NCBI GenBank assembly: GCA_963676865.2 | Contig: CAXXSS010000001.1 | Span: 3,348,001 to 3,412,000 of the forward strand | Length of the DNA: 64,000 nt | Direction: 5' to 3' | Source of the DNA: JAAYUD01 sp963676865 | GTDB taxonomy: Bacteria > Bacteroidota > Bacteroidia > Bacteroidales > Bacteroidaceae | Shown here: positions 1 to 9,665 of the stretch, piece after piece | Position numbering within the stretch: the first letter of the stretch is position 1 | Layout of the letters: every line of letters begins with the position of its first letter | Made by a program: the position numbers and the translations under genes | Notes under the pieces: model-generated | Told to the model about the DNA's origin: nothing | The model's database searches: none | The model's input: the letters and a program-made list of their open reading frames with translations, nothing else

Positions 1-334
1 GATGTTTTTAAAATTAATTTCCATTGTTGTTTATATTTAAATTTAGTTCATCCATGTTGCCAATTGAGCATAATAGCCGGTGTAAGTGGTATATGTAAGA
101 AAGAAACTTACCGTGTCGCCCGAATATATTGTGATAATAGAATTATTCCATTCGTTCCCATCATTATCTACCAGCATTCCCGATTCAGTGGCACTTGCTG
201 GAGACGCCGCCTTGTTTTGCGTACATAATCGAATAGAATAGGCATTACCCTTTGCTACAGTAATTCTTAAAGGGACACAAAACGGAGTTGAAGTGGAAGT
301 AATGCCTAGTTGTGCCCTGAGATTTGTAAGGGTA

Positions 335-1382
335 ACTTGAGTTCGGGATAAGAAAGGTAGTAAAAAAGTCCCTCAAATAATAGGCTATCACAAAACATTT
401 GCGTATCTTTATAGTTGATAATCAATAAGATATAACAAATATAATTATGATAGCCGAATCCAAAATTACAGAAATTTTCTGTGTTATCGATGAATTCAAT
501 AAGAATTTTGATAAAGAAATATCCAATCATGTTTTAATTTCTTCATCAGGAAAGCGAAGAAGAAATAGAAAAAGTATTATGTCGGAGAGTGAAATAATGA
601 CGATTCTTGTTCTGTTTCATTTTAGTCATTGCCGCGATCTGAAACACTTCTATCTTCAGGAAATCTGTCTGCATTTGCATCAGGATTTTCCACACGTTGT
701 TTCCTATAACAGATTTGTGGAATTGGAGAGTCGCGTATTTTTCAAATTCATGTTTTTCCTAAAGCTGTATGCCCTAGGACACTGTAGTGGGATAACCTAC
801 GTAGATAGTACGATGATTCCTGTATGTCATAATATCCGAAGATATGCCAATAAAGTGTTTAAGGGAGTGGCTAGGGACGGAAAGGGGACAATGGGATGGT
901 GTCACGGGTTCAAACTGCATTTTACTTGTAACGACACAGGAGAAATCATCTCTTTTTGTCTGACTGGAGCAAATGTGGATGATAAAAGTGACATTGTTTG
1001 GAGTGTACTAGCCAAGGATTTGTACGGGAAGTTATTCGCTGATAGAGGATACATTTCGCAAAATCTTTTCAATACTCTTTTTACTGATGGGGTCAATTTG
1101 GTTACAGGGATCAGATGCAATATGAAAAACAAGCTGATGCCTCTTTGGGATAAAATCATGTTGCGCAAAAGGTATATTATTGAATGTATCAATGATATGC
1201 TCAAAAATACTGCACAACTCGTACATTCCAGACACCGCTCCATTAACAACTTCATCATAAATCTCGTTTCAGTCATTACGGCTTACTGTTTCTTTGAAAA
1301 CAAACCTAAAGCCCTCAATGGATATGAAGTTGTTAAGACAAATCAACTTGCTTTCTTTTGATTTCTTATCCCGAACTCAAGT
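335..1382 (+). mobile_element. IS982-family insertion sequence with 7-bp target duplication
   Basis: The terminal inverted repeats begin ACTTGAGTTCGGGATAAGAAA at 335 and end with the matching complement at 1382. The direct repeat AAGGGTA flanks both sides (328-334 and 1383-1389). The element is 1048 bp with one transposase gene. Perfect ends, an intact transposase and an exact target duplication suggest recent, possibly still active, transposition. Confidence 0.9.
447..1361 (+). CDS. IS982-family transposase
   Basis: DDE transposase of 304 residues, the usual size for IS982 transposases. Candidate catalytic acids are the Asp in TYVDSTMIP (about residue 125), the Asp in LFADRGYIS (about 198) and the Glu in RYIIECIND (about 247); the DRGY and late Glu context is typical of the family. 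The N-terminal 70 residues are basic (GKRRRNRKS) and probably bind the inverted repeats. The gene fills the element, starts 112 bp inside the left end and stops 21 bp before the right end. No frameshift or internal stop is seen. Confidence 0.9.
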   Translation: MIAESKITEIFCVIDEFNKNFDKEISNHVLISSSGKRRRNRKSIMSESEIMTILVLFHFSHCRDLKHFYLQEICLHLHQDFPHVVSYNRFVELESRVFFKFMFFLKLYALGHCSGITYVDSTMIPVCHNIRRYANKVFKGVARDGKGTMGWCHGFKLHFTCNDTGEIISFCLTGANVDDKSDIVWSVLAKDLYGKLFADRGYISQNLFNTLFTDGVNLVTGIRCNMKNKLMPLWDKIMLRKRYIIECINDMLKNTAQLVHSRHRSINNFIINLVSVITAYCFFENKPKALNGYEVVKTNQLAFF

Positions 1383-3389
1383 AAGGGTAGGCAAAAAAAC
1401 TTGAAAATTATTTGTATAGGCATTTTTAATTAATATGGTAGTCCCGAAACTTAAATCAATTACATTGGTACTGCCGGAATTTAAGATATTCAGAAAATTG
1501 CCTGTTTCCATCAGACCACCGTATACACGTAAACCGCCCGTCAATTCAAGGGCGACATTCCGATTGACCACGTTATCACTGATAATGCGGACAGCAGGAA
1601 AATACGGATCGGTACTTGAGTTCATCTGACGATAAAAATAACCCGCGGACGTACAGAATGAAGAGCCTGTAGGATTTACCGAAGGATCAGCTCCATCACC
1701 TATACCCACTTTGATATTGGCGATATCGCCCGATTGGAAATATCCGATCTGTTTTTGTATTTTGATACATCCCGGCACGACAGATGCCAAATCCTGTTTG
1801 TAAGTGGATGTTCTCCACTTGGTCGGGTCGCCAAAATAGAGTCCGTTATTATCAATGGAAAAAAGGCCGATGGCACCTGATGCCGCCGTTATCTTTCCGG
1901 TTACATCGGCATTGGTCATTTTCACTGTCTCGACATTCAGGTTCTTGATAGTGGCGTTACCCGCATCTATCGTTTGGGCACTGATACCTTGAGCAACGAC
2001 GTTTTTAACATCTATCAAACTCATCTTCAGAAAAGCACCGCTTATTAGGCCTTCCTCTTTCATTGCTTGTTCTACCTGGCTTTTGTAGGCGAGATCGCCC
2101 AGACTTTTTGTTAGGGTGCCTAAGTTGTCATTAGCATTATTCGCCATAGTCTGTGCGTCCTTTATACGTCCATCAATGTCACTATAATCGGATAGAGATT
2201 TGAATGAAACCATCCCTGTAAGGCTGATCTTCTTACCGAAAAGGGATACACCGCCCGCATCGATAGCAAATGAAGCCTTTATTTCGTCGGTGGTGGGCGT
2301 TGCGTCCACGTCTGTCGTGTCGAACACCGTAGCATAAGCCACATACCAAGTAACTGTTCCGCTACCTGTGAGATAGAAGAAATTAGTCGAGCTGAATGTG
2401 CCCGAGGTTCCGCATGTCACCACACAAACATATTCTGTCCAAGTGCCTGTACCTAGTTGAGATGTCAACCATTTCAGACTTCCCCCAGACCCATAAGCGT
2501 TTGAAGCCCAATTGATGGAATATCCTATAGGAATATTAGCTATAATTCTGGTGACAAGAACTGCCCCTGCACGTGTCTGTGTTCCAAAGTAGAAACCGCC
2601 AAGTCCGGGCGAAGCTGCTCCTGTATTATCTATTTTCAAACAATAGCCCGAATTATTGGGGTTTCCACTAACACCGGAAGTCCTGACAACCGTAACTGTT
2701 CCGCCTCCGCTGTTATTGTATACGTTGGTACCATTATTGCCACTCGAAAATGTCGGATCACGATATAACATCTTGCCCCTCATATAAGAAGCGATGTTTG
2801 CCGTTTGTTGGGCCACCGTAAGGCGGATTGCATCGGGCTTTATACTTGCTTCGGCCGAAGTCATTCGATCACCTAAATCAGAAACAGCCTTGTTTGACGC
2901 TTTTAAAGTAATATTTTCCGAATTCTGTCGAATTGCGGTAGTGTGATCTGAAACTGTTTGACCAAGAGTATCAACGGCATTTTTCGTTGCATAGCTCGTC
3001 ATTTGGTCGCCGACAATCGTCTGCGTATAGTTTTTGACAATCGTGTAATCGACGACGGTAAACGTGTACCGCTCAATCTTGACAAAACCGCCATAGACAA
3101 TCTTTATATCGACGTATCCCGATTTGGTATTATTCGGAACGGACACGATGGACACATTAAGCCCCGAAATGCCGACAGAGCAATTGGAAGTGGAATCTAT
3201 AGAGATGACAGGCGTGACGGCCGTAGAGCCCTGATAGAGTTTTACGGTCGTGCTTGCTGCGGACAAACCATTTATGACTCCACTGGAATCGGCATTGAGC
3301 ATGACGGAATAGGAGCTGAGAGAACAACTAAAACCATCCTTAGTCGCCCTCTTCACCGTAAATGTGTTCTGTGCCAGCTTCGTCATTTC

Positions 3390-4454
3390 TTATCCCTCCA
3401 ATTGGCAACCGAAACTGGTTACCTGTCCCGAAAGTAAATCGGACTCTGAAATGGGCAGGCTGTATTTTCCACTGGTACTGTCAAGAGTGGCCGTCTTGTA
3501 TCCGGATGTCCCCCATGTGGTATCAAGTACTCCGGCTGCGGTATTGCGGTATATCTTCACCGTCATGGTGGAAGTGAATCCCGATGCCGTCATATAGGAC
3601 GCGCCCTGGCGGATCATAAACTGAACGGTTGTGGAACCTCCCGAGACTACAGAGTCACCCGTGGGAAAGAACACGTCAATATCGTAAGGGTCTGACATAT
3701 CCACCAGTGAGATGGTATCGGATACCGTCTTGTTATAGGTTGAAGAACCCGAGTCGGTGTCTTTGCAGGTACAACGGAAGATGGCCGTGTTAAGTACGGC
3801 ACTTGAAGGTATCGTAATCTCGTTTGTGTTATAACCTGTAATTCCCAGTGTGTTGGATGATGTGATTGTGGTCCATGAACCGCCCGACAGAATTTCCCAG
3901 GTATATGTAACATCCGTCGTATCGATGGTGGAGCCACGATACATGTCGCAATGGGCTTTCAGTGTTGAAACCTGTCCGTTCTTGAATATCTGACCCTGTG
4001 GCGCATAAGCTACCGCTCTGATGCTTGTACCGGTATTAGATACTTTGACGATATTGATGGTGGCTGTGATAGGTATTTCGACAAGTGTTGTCGGCTCCAC
4101 ATAGATGGCGTTGAATACAATGTTGTATTGCGAATCCGATACGAGATTCTTTTTGATTGTCAGCGCATAAGGAGCCGATGCCGATGCCGTTGCGCTAAAG
4201 GTCGACAGCGTTCCGCTTCCGTTGATGGTGATTGTGGGAGCCGCTTTTAATTTGGCTATCTGATCGGAAGATTCCCCCGATATATACAATGCCGGTGTAA
4301 TCACCAGATACGGACTGGCCGTGAAATCGGGTGCGTACGTAGATGGATCGGGAGTGAATATCTGCGTAGCCGGAACGTTTGCTGATAAGACGAAATTCAG
4401 GGTCTTACCATTTACTATTCTCTTTATCGAGAATGATGTCTGTGCTTGAATCAT
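3390..4454 (-). CDS. Putative phage tail protein with Ig-like beta-sandwich composition
   Basis: Protein of 354 residues, very rich in Ser, Thr, Gly and Val with alternating hydrophobic residues, as in beta-sandwich (Ig-like) tail decoration or fibre-shaft proteins. The middle part (TYTWEILSGGSWTTI, then IFRCTCKDTDSG) resembles Ig-like repeats of phage tail proteins. There is no signal peptide, membrane segment or enzyme motif. It ends 3 bp before the interrupted fibre gene and follows the 470-residue tail gene by 17 bp. Its N-terminus (AQTSFSIKRIVNG) resembles that of the next gene (AQNTFTVKRATKD), so the two may share an attachment module. Specific role unknown. Confidence 0.6.
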   Translation of the reverse strand: MIQAQTSFSIKRIVNGKTLNFVLSANVPATQIFTPDPSTYAPDFTASPYLVITPALYISGESSDQIAKLKAAPTITINGSGTLSTFSATASASAPYALTIKKNLVSDSQYNIVFNAIYVEPTTLVEIPITATINIVKVSNTGTSIRAVAYAPQGQIFKNGQVSTLKAHCDMYRGSTIDTTDVTYTWEILSGGSWTTITSSNTLGITGYNTNEITIPSSAVLNTAIFRCTCKDTDSGSSTYNKTVSDTISLVDMSDPYDIDVFFPTGDSVVSGGSTTVQFMIRQGASYMTASGFTSTMTVKIYRNTAAGVLDTTWGTSGYKTATLDSTSGKYSLPISESDLLSGQVTSFGCQLEG

Positions 4455-4471
4455 AACAATATGTTTTTAAA

Positions 4472-5884
4472 TTAGAAGTTTGTTGTTGATATCACTGTTT
4501 TGTCATTGTCCAGAAACTGACAGATAAAAGCCGTATCACCCGCCAAATCCTGATAAGTAATGTCTACCGAATTTGCAGAAGATTGATGCAGTTCGTTCCA
4601 TGTAGGATCGCCGACCGTATTCTCCGACACTCTACTCCAAACAAATCGGGTCGATGGCAGTGTATCCGTTATATCCTTTTCATTGTAGAATACCCGAATG
4701 GCAAGAGTGGCCTTATAGGTTGTTTGTCCTTCGGTATAGAACTCGAACATCGGACTGGTGAACTTTTCAACCCTGTACCCTGTATGTTGTGTCAAGTCCG
4801 TCACACTACCGTCTTCGGTTTGTATCTTGAACGATTTGGCAACAAACTCGTCGCCCTTCGGAGATAACACCGTTTTTCTTTTGCCTTCCAATGAATAGGA
4901 ATTGACGCCTGCATATTCAATGAACGCCGGAGCATCTTCACCAGTGACGATTATCTCGATCAGATTCTGTCTGCCGGCGTCTGTTCTGTTGCCCATCTGG
5001 ACGATAGAATCACCGGTAGCAGGTACATCCGTTCCGTCACAGTCCGTTTTTGAAAGTTCGACATAATCATTCCCGACAGCCGTAACGAGTCGCCAATAAT
5101 ACTTATTTGCTATATTCGTATAAACACCCGCCTTGACGTTGAACGTCTGACAGCGTGCTTGGTCGCCAACGACAAAGCCGTTAGTTGTAGCCGTTGTTCC
5201 GTCATCGGTCATGAAATAGCAACGATAAGTGTCTGAAGTCTCTTCGACGCGAATAATCTTTGAACCTGCACTCGAGAAGATAATGTTACCACCCAAATAG
5301 CTCAAACGACGTATTTCAAGTTCGCTAAAGATCGCTTTCACTCTCACCAGCAGCTCGTCGACTTCCATATAAGACTTGCCGTCCGCCTTTTTGTAGATTC
5401 CGAAACCGTTACCCAATTGTCCGGATTCGAAATTGTCAGACTTCAGAGCCGTCGTTAGAATTCCGCCCAGCAGCTTCACAAGGAAGTCGGTTGAATCCTC
5501 TTTGTCCTTGCGAAGAAACATACCTGCTGATTTCATCGCTGACAAAACGGAAGAATCTTTAATGTCCGTATCACTGATATTGTCTGTAGAAAGAATGATA
5601 TCAGATAATGATTTGTCGCCGATCTTCAGTCCCTTGAGAAAAGTGATGATTTCAGAAACCGTATCAGGATCCGTTTTGGAAATAGCTCTATCCGAGATTT
5701 CCTTTAGGACTCTTAAAGAAGATAAAATATTGGTATCTGATGGGGTAGAGGCATCTCCAACTTTTATAATATATGGCGAAGATCCTCCACTGCCGTTAGG
5801 TAGTTTGGATATTTTTAGATAAACCTCATTGCCTTCAACAATGAATTGTATATCACTTTTTTCTTCATTAATATTATACGGCAT
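4472..5884 (-). CDS. Putative phage tail/host-specificity protein
   Basis: Protein of 470 residues. An acidic N-terminus (about 1-120) leads to a central block around residues 150-215 with the patterns SGQLGNGFGIYK, MEVDELLVRVKAIFSELEIRRLSY and GGNIIFSSAG. I associate these with tail proteins of Bacteroidota prophages, where they precede receptor-contacting domains. The C-terminal part is beta-rich (FVWSRVSENTVGDPTW, VDITYQDLAGDTAFICQF), again Ig-like. Its start overlaps the end of the upstream adaptor gene by 11 bp, showing a tightly packed structural operon. Whether it is the receptor-binding protein or a shaft component cannot be settled by reading. Confidence 0.6.
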   Translation of the reverse strand: MPYNINEEKSDIQFIVEGNEVYLKISKLPNGSGGSSPYIIKVGDASTPSDTNILSSLRVLKEISDRAISKTDPDTVSEIITFLKGLKIGDKSLSDIILSTDNISDTDIKDSSVLSAMKSAGMFLRKDKEDSTDFLVKLLGGILTTALKSDNFESGQLGNGFGIYKKADGKSYMEVDELLVRVKAIFSELEIRRLSYLGGNIIFSSAGSKIIRVEETSDTYRCYFMTDDGTTATTNGFVVGDQARCQTFNVKAGVYTNIANKYYWRLVTAVGNDYVELSKTDCDGTDVPATGDSIVQMGNRTDAGRQNLIEIIVTGEDAPAFIEYAGVNSYSLEGKRKTVLSPKGDEFVAKSFKIQTEDGSVTDLTQHTGYRVEKFTSPMFEFYTEGQTTYKATLAIRVFYNEKDITDTLPSTRFVWSRVSENTVGDPTWNELHQSSANSVDITYQDLAGDTAFICQFLDNDKTVISTTNF

Positions 5885-6503
5885 TTTGCTGTTGCGTTAA
5901 CAAACCAAGAGAAATATCACTCATTTGTTTTGCGGAGTTCTGATTCTCAAAGATTGAATAGACGAGACTTGCACACATATAGCATACCGAAATGGCAACA
6001 GGATCGTTGCTATCTAGTCCACTTAATCCATCTGCTGAATTGTATTTTGCCTCATAAACAAATAGGCTTATATTGTTCTCTAGCGGAAAACATAAAAGAG
6101 AAGGTTTCCCTCCATTAAAATAATCGATCACTACAGGTTTGTTTACTCCTGCTGTTGTGCATTGATTTGTTTGTTGTTTGTATTTTTCACTGTCTAAAGG
6201 GTACGTTTTGGAAACCATCCTTTTCCAATTAGAAAGTTGAAGTGCAATAAGCTTTACATAGTCTCTAGGCAGCGTGATAATTCCACCATTAATTGTCGTT
6301 TTATCAGGATTCTTTCTGTTTACACATCTATTTGGACAATTTTCAATAATAATATTTACCGCATCAGGAATGATTGATTTTATATACTCTTCAATCTTGA
6401 CGGTATCTTCTGAAAGGAGAGAAAGATTTTCTTCCTCTCCGATTTCATTCATTATTGCTTTAGTTTTAGATATGATTTCCTGTTCAGTCATTGTTATTGC
6501 CAA
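5874..6503 (-). CDS. Putative head-tail adaptor/connector protein
   Basis: Protein of 209 residues, mostly helical, with an early helix (EYIKSIIPDAVNIII), a central LPRDYVKLIALQLSNWKR segment and a late helix (AISVCYMCASLVYSIFENQ). This layout of a DNA-facing ring protein, with small helices and a beta hairpin, and the position between head and tail genes suggest an adaptor or gateway ring at the portal vertex. There are no catalytic motifs. It overlaps both neighbours (10 bp with the 166-residue gene upstream, 11 bp with the tail gene downstream), which suggests translational coupling. The call depends mainly on gene order. Confidence 0.45.
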   Translation of the reverse strand: MAITMTEQEIISKTKAIMNEIGEEENLSLLSEDTVKIEEYIKSIIPDAVNIIIENCPNRCVNRKNPDKTTINGGIITLPRDYVKLIALQLSNWKRMVSKTYPLDSEKYKQQTNQCTTAGVNKPVVIDYFNGGKPSLLCFPLENNISLFVYEAKYNSADGLSGLDSNDPVAISVCYMCASLVYSIFENQNSAKQMSDISLGLLTQQQNAV

Positions 6504-6976
6504 TTAGGAAATTCTACCCCAAGTTCAGCTGCTTTTGCTAAGATGGCATCCTTGTTTTGTAACTCTGCCAAATCTACGTCATATTTAGCCCGAAGAATTT
6601 CTTTTGCAGAAGTGACATTCGTAACTTCTACAAAAATGGAAGGATTTGTGTTCCCCTGGGTAGAATCATTGTTATTGGCAAAGGGATTTTCATTATCCGA
6701 TTCATCCGTCTTTTCTCCTTGCTCTTCATCTTTTTCGTCAGGGTCTTCAATTTCGTACTCTGTGCCACGTTTAATGGCTCCCTTTTTAAACAACGGGCAT
6801 TTTTCTATGGCATTCTGTACAGCTTCGCTTCCGGTAGTATATTTTGCAGGGATGGTACCATCTGAATTGATACTTCCACCTTCAAAATTAATGCGAAGTG
6901 TTGCTTTCGAAATATTTATTACAATGCTTCTTTCTACTATACCGGATATTTCGTATGTAATATTTGTCTTCTTCAT
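6494..6976 (-). CDS. Phage head-associated protein of unknown function, acidic linker
   Basis: Starting at the Met of MKKTN gives 160 residues; an upstream Met adds six residues and is less likely. The N-terminal 80 residues form a probable beta-rich domain. An acidic low-complexity linker follows (DPDEKDEEQGEKTDESDNEN, about residues 82-101), and the C-terminus is a short helical unit (AKEILRAKYDVDLAELQNKDAIL... ending VEFPNW). That C-terminal pattern recalls small HeH/LEM-like helix-extended-helix modules in phage head proteins, but the match is weak. It lies directly downstream of the capsid gene, so a head decoration or completion role is possible. Confidence 0.45.
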   Translation of the reverse strand: MKKTNITYEISGIVERSIVINISKATLRINFEGGSINSDGTIPAKYTTGSEAVQNAIEKCPLFKKGAIKRGTEYEIEDPDEKDEEQGEKTDESDNENPFANNNDSTQGNTNPSIFVEVTNVTSAKEILRAKYDVDLAELQNKDAILAKAAELGVEFPNWQ

Positions 6977-7027
6977 AACATGATATTTAAACAAGAGGAC
7001 GCCGTAGAGACGTCCTCTATATTAATT

Positions 7028-8620
7028 TTACGCTTTATTCGCAAGTAATTCGCCAGTGTAAGGAACCCATGCATTACCCGACCACGTAATGATGTCACCT
7101 TTTACGAAATTACCCGCTGCAGCCGAAAGAATAACAACTTCTCCGTCCGTAGGAGATTGGGGAAGAGTAGCCGATGTAACAACCTTCGCTGCGCCTGGAA
7201 TATCGCTATGAGTTGCGCTACCATCTACCCAAATGTGGCTAAATCCTTTTAAACAGAGGCAGTCTATCGTCATGACTACATCACGTTTTGCCTCTTCACC
7301 CTGTACGTTTTCAGAGTTGCTTTCTTCGTTTTTCATCCAATAGCGGACAAGGCCTTGTTCGTCAAGAAGTGCACCGCACTTTGAATAGCCCAAACGGTCG
7401 AGAGCAGGGTCATGAACAAGATTGATATCTCCGAATACTGTCTTGATCTTGGTACACTTGATACCAAAGACCTCACTATCTGCCATAGAGATATCTTTGT
7501 GCAAGGTTAAATCGATTTTCTGAATATCCGCCATCAACAATTTTCCAAGTAACCAAACAGCTGTTTTAGAGCAGTTAAGTCCTGTGAATTTGACCATAGA
7601 CAGATTGATCAAATCATCAAGAGTGATTTTTTCGGATAAATCATATTGGCGTTTGATTTGCCAACGGACACCTTGTGAAAAATAGACATCCTGTTTCCCC
7701 AAAGTTTTATCCTGTGATGCTACTTTTATTTTCCCTTTTTGACCTACCCATGCCGTACGGCAGCTTTCCAAGCGGAATTGGCGAAGCATTGCTTCTGCAA
7801 TGGTAGCTTTTTGAAAAGGAATCTTTTTCTTTTGAGCGTCAAAATAATCGGAAACGATATTGTTACAGAGTTGTTTCTGTAGGTAAACAATTTCCGGAGT
7901 TGGCAAGATAGTATTGGGAGCAATGTATTTTTGCGTTTCATATCCTGCAGAACTTAAGAGGATAATTTCCGTGCCGGCAGGGATATTGGGTACGTAACAA
8001 GAGGCATCTTTTGAATTTGCTTTTGGCCCATTGATCGCAATAATAATAGGCATGTTGTTTGTTTCGTTTTGAGAAACTACATAACACATGACGTCTGTTT
8101 CCAATTTCGTTTGTCCTGTGGAATCGTACCCGTTTACACCTTTCAACAGCACAGTATAGTACTCTTGGAAGAGCTTGGCATCGTTAGCCGACAATTTGAG
8201 CTCGGCACGTTCGGCATTTCCATCATTGGTATAGGCACTAATCGTTTTTGCCGAAGAGCGCTTTTCATCAATCATGTAGTGTTCAACAACAAAAGAACTT
8301 ACTCTTACCTGCCGTTTGACTCGTCTTTTAATCGTATCGATGACGGACTCGTCTGAAGCAATTTGGGTTATCTCTTCATCTATTTCTGGTTGAATCAAAT
8401 CACCGCCGGCTTCCTCAGCATTGGATACTGTTGTCGATTCTCCCGGCACTTGGGTCGACAAGCCCTGCTGCCCGGTTGTAGCACTAGGTGTACCAGGGGC
8501 TACCGTGGTCACTTCGGCCATCATAACGCCATGTGCACCAAAGAATACGCAGAGAATCATCAGAGTGAGAGAAATAACAATCCCCCTGTTCTCATTTAAC
8601 TTTTTAAATAGTTTTCTCAT
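7028..8620 (-). CDS. Putative major capsid protein with signal-anchor-like N-terminus
   Basis: Protein of 530 residues immediately after a scaffold-like gene (32 bp gap) and before the adaptor and tail genes, the usual place of the major capsid protein. The core (about 210-430) has the look of an HK97-fold shell protein: a long helix near PEIVYLQKQLCNNIVSDYFDAQ and a late VFGDINLVHDPALDRLG segment. The C-terminus (SPTDGEVVILSAAAGNF... ITWSGNAWVPYTG) resembles a small beta decoration module. Unusually, the frame opens with basic residues (RKLFKK, R12) and a hydrophobic stretch at 14-29 ending FFGAHG. An internal start at Met33 or Met34 would remove it but would leave a gap of about 130 bp in an otherwise compact operon. 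I favour the long start. Function is inferred from position and composition. Confidence 0.65.
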   Translation of the reverse strand: MRKLFKKLNENRGIVISLTLMILCVFFGAHGVMMAEVTTVAPGTPSATTGQQGLSTQVPGESTTVSNAEEAGGDLIQPEIDEEITQIASDESVIDTIKRRVKRQVRVSSFVVEHYMIDEKRSSAKTISAYTNDGNAERAELKLSANDAKLFQEYYTVLLKGVNGYDSTGQTKLETDVMCYVVSQNETNNMPIIIAINGPKANSKDASCYVPNIPAGTEIILLSSAGYETQKYIAPNTILPTPEIVYLQKQLCNNIVSDYFDAQKKKIPFQKATIAEAMLRQFRLESCRTAWVGQKGKIKVASQDKTLGKQDVYFSQGVRWQIKRQYDLSEKITLDDLINLSMVKFTGLNCSKTAVWLLGKLLMADIQKIDLTLHKDISMADSEVFGIKCTKIKTVFGDINLVHDPALDRLGYSKCGALLDEQGLVRYWMKNEESNSENVQGEEAKRDVVMTIDCLCLKGFSHIWVDGSATHSDIPGAAKVVTSATLPQSPTDGEVVILSAAAGNFVKGDIITWSGNAWVPYTGELLANKA

Positions 8621-8652
8621 TTTCTTACTTATGAATTTATTAGTAAATTTAA

Positions 8653-9489
8653 TTATGCCATTTTTGCCAAGCCAATCATACCACCGGAATGTTTCTTCTT
8701 ATTGGCTATTGGAGCATTTTCAGTAACTAATGCTTTGGGCATTCCGTCACCTTCATCTTCTTTCATCTTTTGAATTTTAAGGTTTCGTCCTTTTACTTCT
8801 CCAGCTTCAAGTGCATCATTTACGTCTTTATCGTAATTGAATGCTTTATCAAGCTTTGTAAGTAGCTCTGGCGTATAACTTCCGTCGAATATAGGCGAGA
8901 TTATTTCATCCCAGACTCGACCTAAGAAATCATTGGGATCATATCGATGTTCCTTGCAAAAATCGATAACTGCAGGCATTGTCCTATCGATATTTTCATC
9001 ATAGACTTTTTTTGATGCAGAATAATCGTCCAATTCCTTTTTCCGTTCCTCTTCCGCTTTAGCTATTTCTTCAGCTTCCGGAGTTCCTTCTTCGGCCAAA
9101 AGAAAATCTTTTCCAAAATAACGAGCAAGCGCTCCGGCACTTCCACGCTTTCCTGATGCTATATCAGAGAGTGCTTGTGCAAGACGTGGATCTTTTGCGA
9201 GTGCTTCTGCCAATTTTGCAGATTGTTCATCGTTATTTTTAATGTAACCGGCAATAATTTCTGCATTGCTTTCTTCGTCTTCAGGATTATAACCTTCAAA
9301 TCGTGCTGAGAGCATTTCTCTCAATTTATCTCTTTTTGAGGGCTTCTTTTCTTCTGTAGGGACTTCTGTAGAAGGTGACGTTTCCTCTGTAGCTGTATTT
9401 TCACTTTCTGTAGAAGGTATTTCCTTTTCCGTGGTTTCGGTATTAACCTCTTCCTCTGGTTGCACTTTTTCATTTTCTTCCTTTTCCAT
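8653..9489 (-). CDS. Putative capsid scaffold protein
   Basis: Protein of 278 residues with a strongly acidic, Thr/Glu/Pro-rich N-terminus (about 1-55), then helical charged segments (AEEIAKAEEERKKELDDYSASKK) and a basic C-terminus (NKKKHSGG) that could bind capsid subunits. High charge, predicted helix and position just upstream of the capsid gene are typical of phage scaffolding proteins, which template the procapsid and then leave. No protease motif is seen. It is the first gene of the minus-strand head-tail run, and its 5' end faces the divergent plus-strand packet starting at 9666, so the 176-bp gap probably holds promoters for both directions. Confidence 0.6.
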   Translation of the reverse strand: MEKEENEKVQPEEEVNTETTEKEIPSTESENTATEETSPSTEVPTEEKKPSKRDKLREMLSARFEGYNPEDEESNAEIIAGYIKNNDEQSAKLAEALAKDPRLAQALSDIASGKRGSAGALARYFGKDFLLAEEGTPEAEEIAKAEEERKKELDDYSASKKVYDENIDRTMPAVIDFCKEHRYDPNDFLGRVWDEIISPIFDGSYTPELLTKLDKAFNYDKDVNDALEAGEVKGRNLKIQKMKEDEGDGMPKALVTENAPIANKKKHSGGMIGLAKMA

Positions 9490-9665
9490 TCTTTGTGACG
9501 TTTAGATTCGACTTATAATTCAGTGCAAATAAAGGATTAAAAATTATCTCTGCTGTTGCTGTCTTCACTATTCGGGCTGGGGTGTTGATAACTTATTGTG
9601 AAATCAGCAACATTAAACAATAGCTTTAATATAACTTTGTAATAACTTAATATTAAGAAATATAT

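Larger units (their letters stand above)
43..3386 (-). pseudogene. Phage distal tail/fibre protein, interrupted by an IS982-family element
   Basis: Probable phage tail-tip or fibre protein acting at the virion's distal end; no enzymatic motif is visible. The 5' part (3386 down to 1390) encodes about 666 residues: a beta-rich N-terminus, a helical stretch rich in Asp/Ala/Asn around residues 125-200, and a Gly/Ser/Thr-rich C-terminal half. Reading then enters the IS at 1382 and stops at 1377. Removing the IS (335-1382) and one copy of the 7-bp duplication restores the frame through 327 down to a TAA at 43-45, giving about 762 residues that end in ATWMN. The intact allele was therefore one gene and the insertion looks recent. 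It lies 3 bp downstream of the preceding tail gene and is last in the minus-strand tail run. Assignment to a tail protein rests on position and composition; the interruption is seen directly. Confidence 0.8.
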
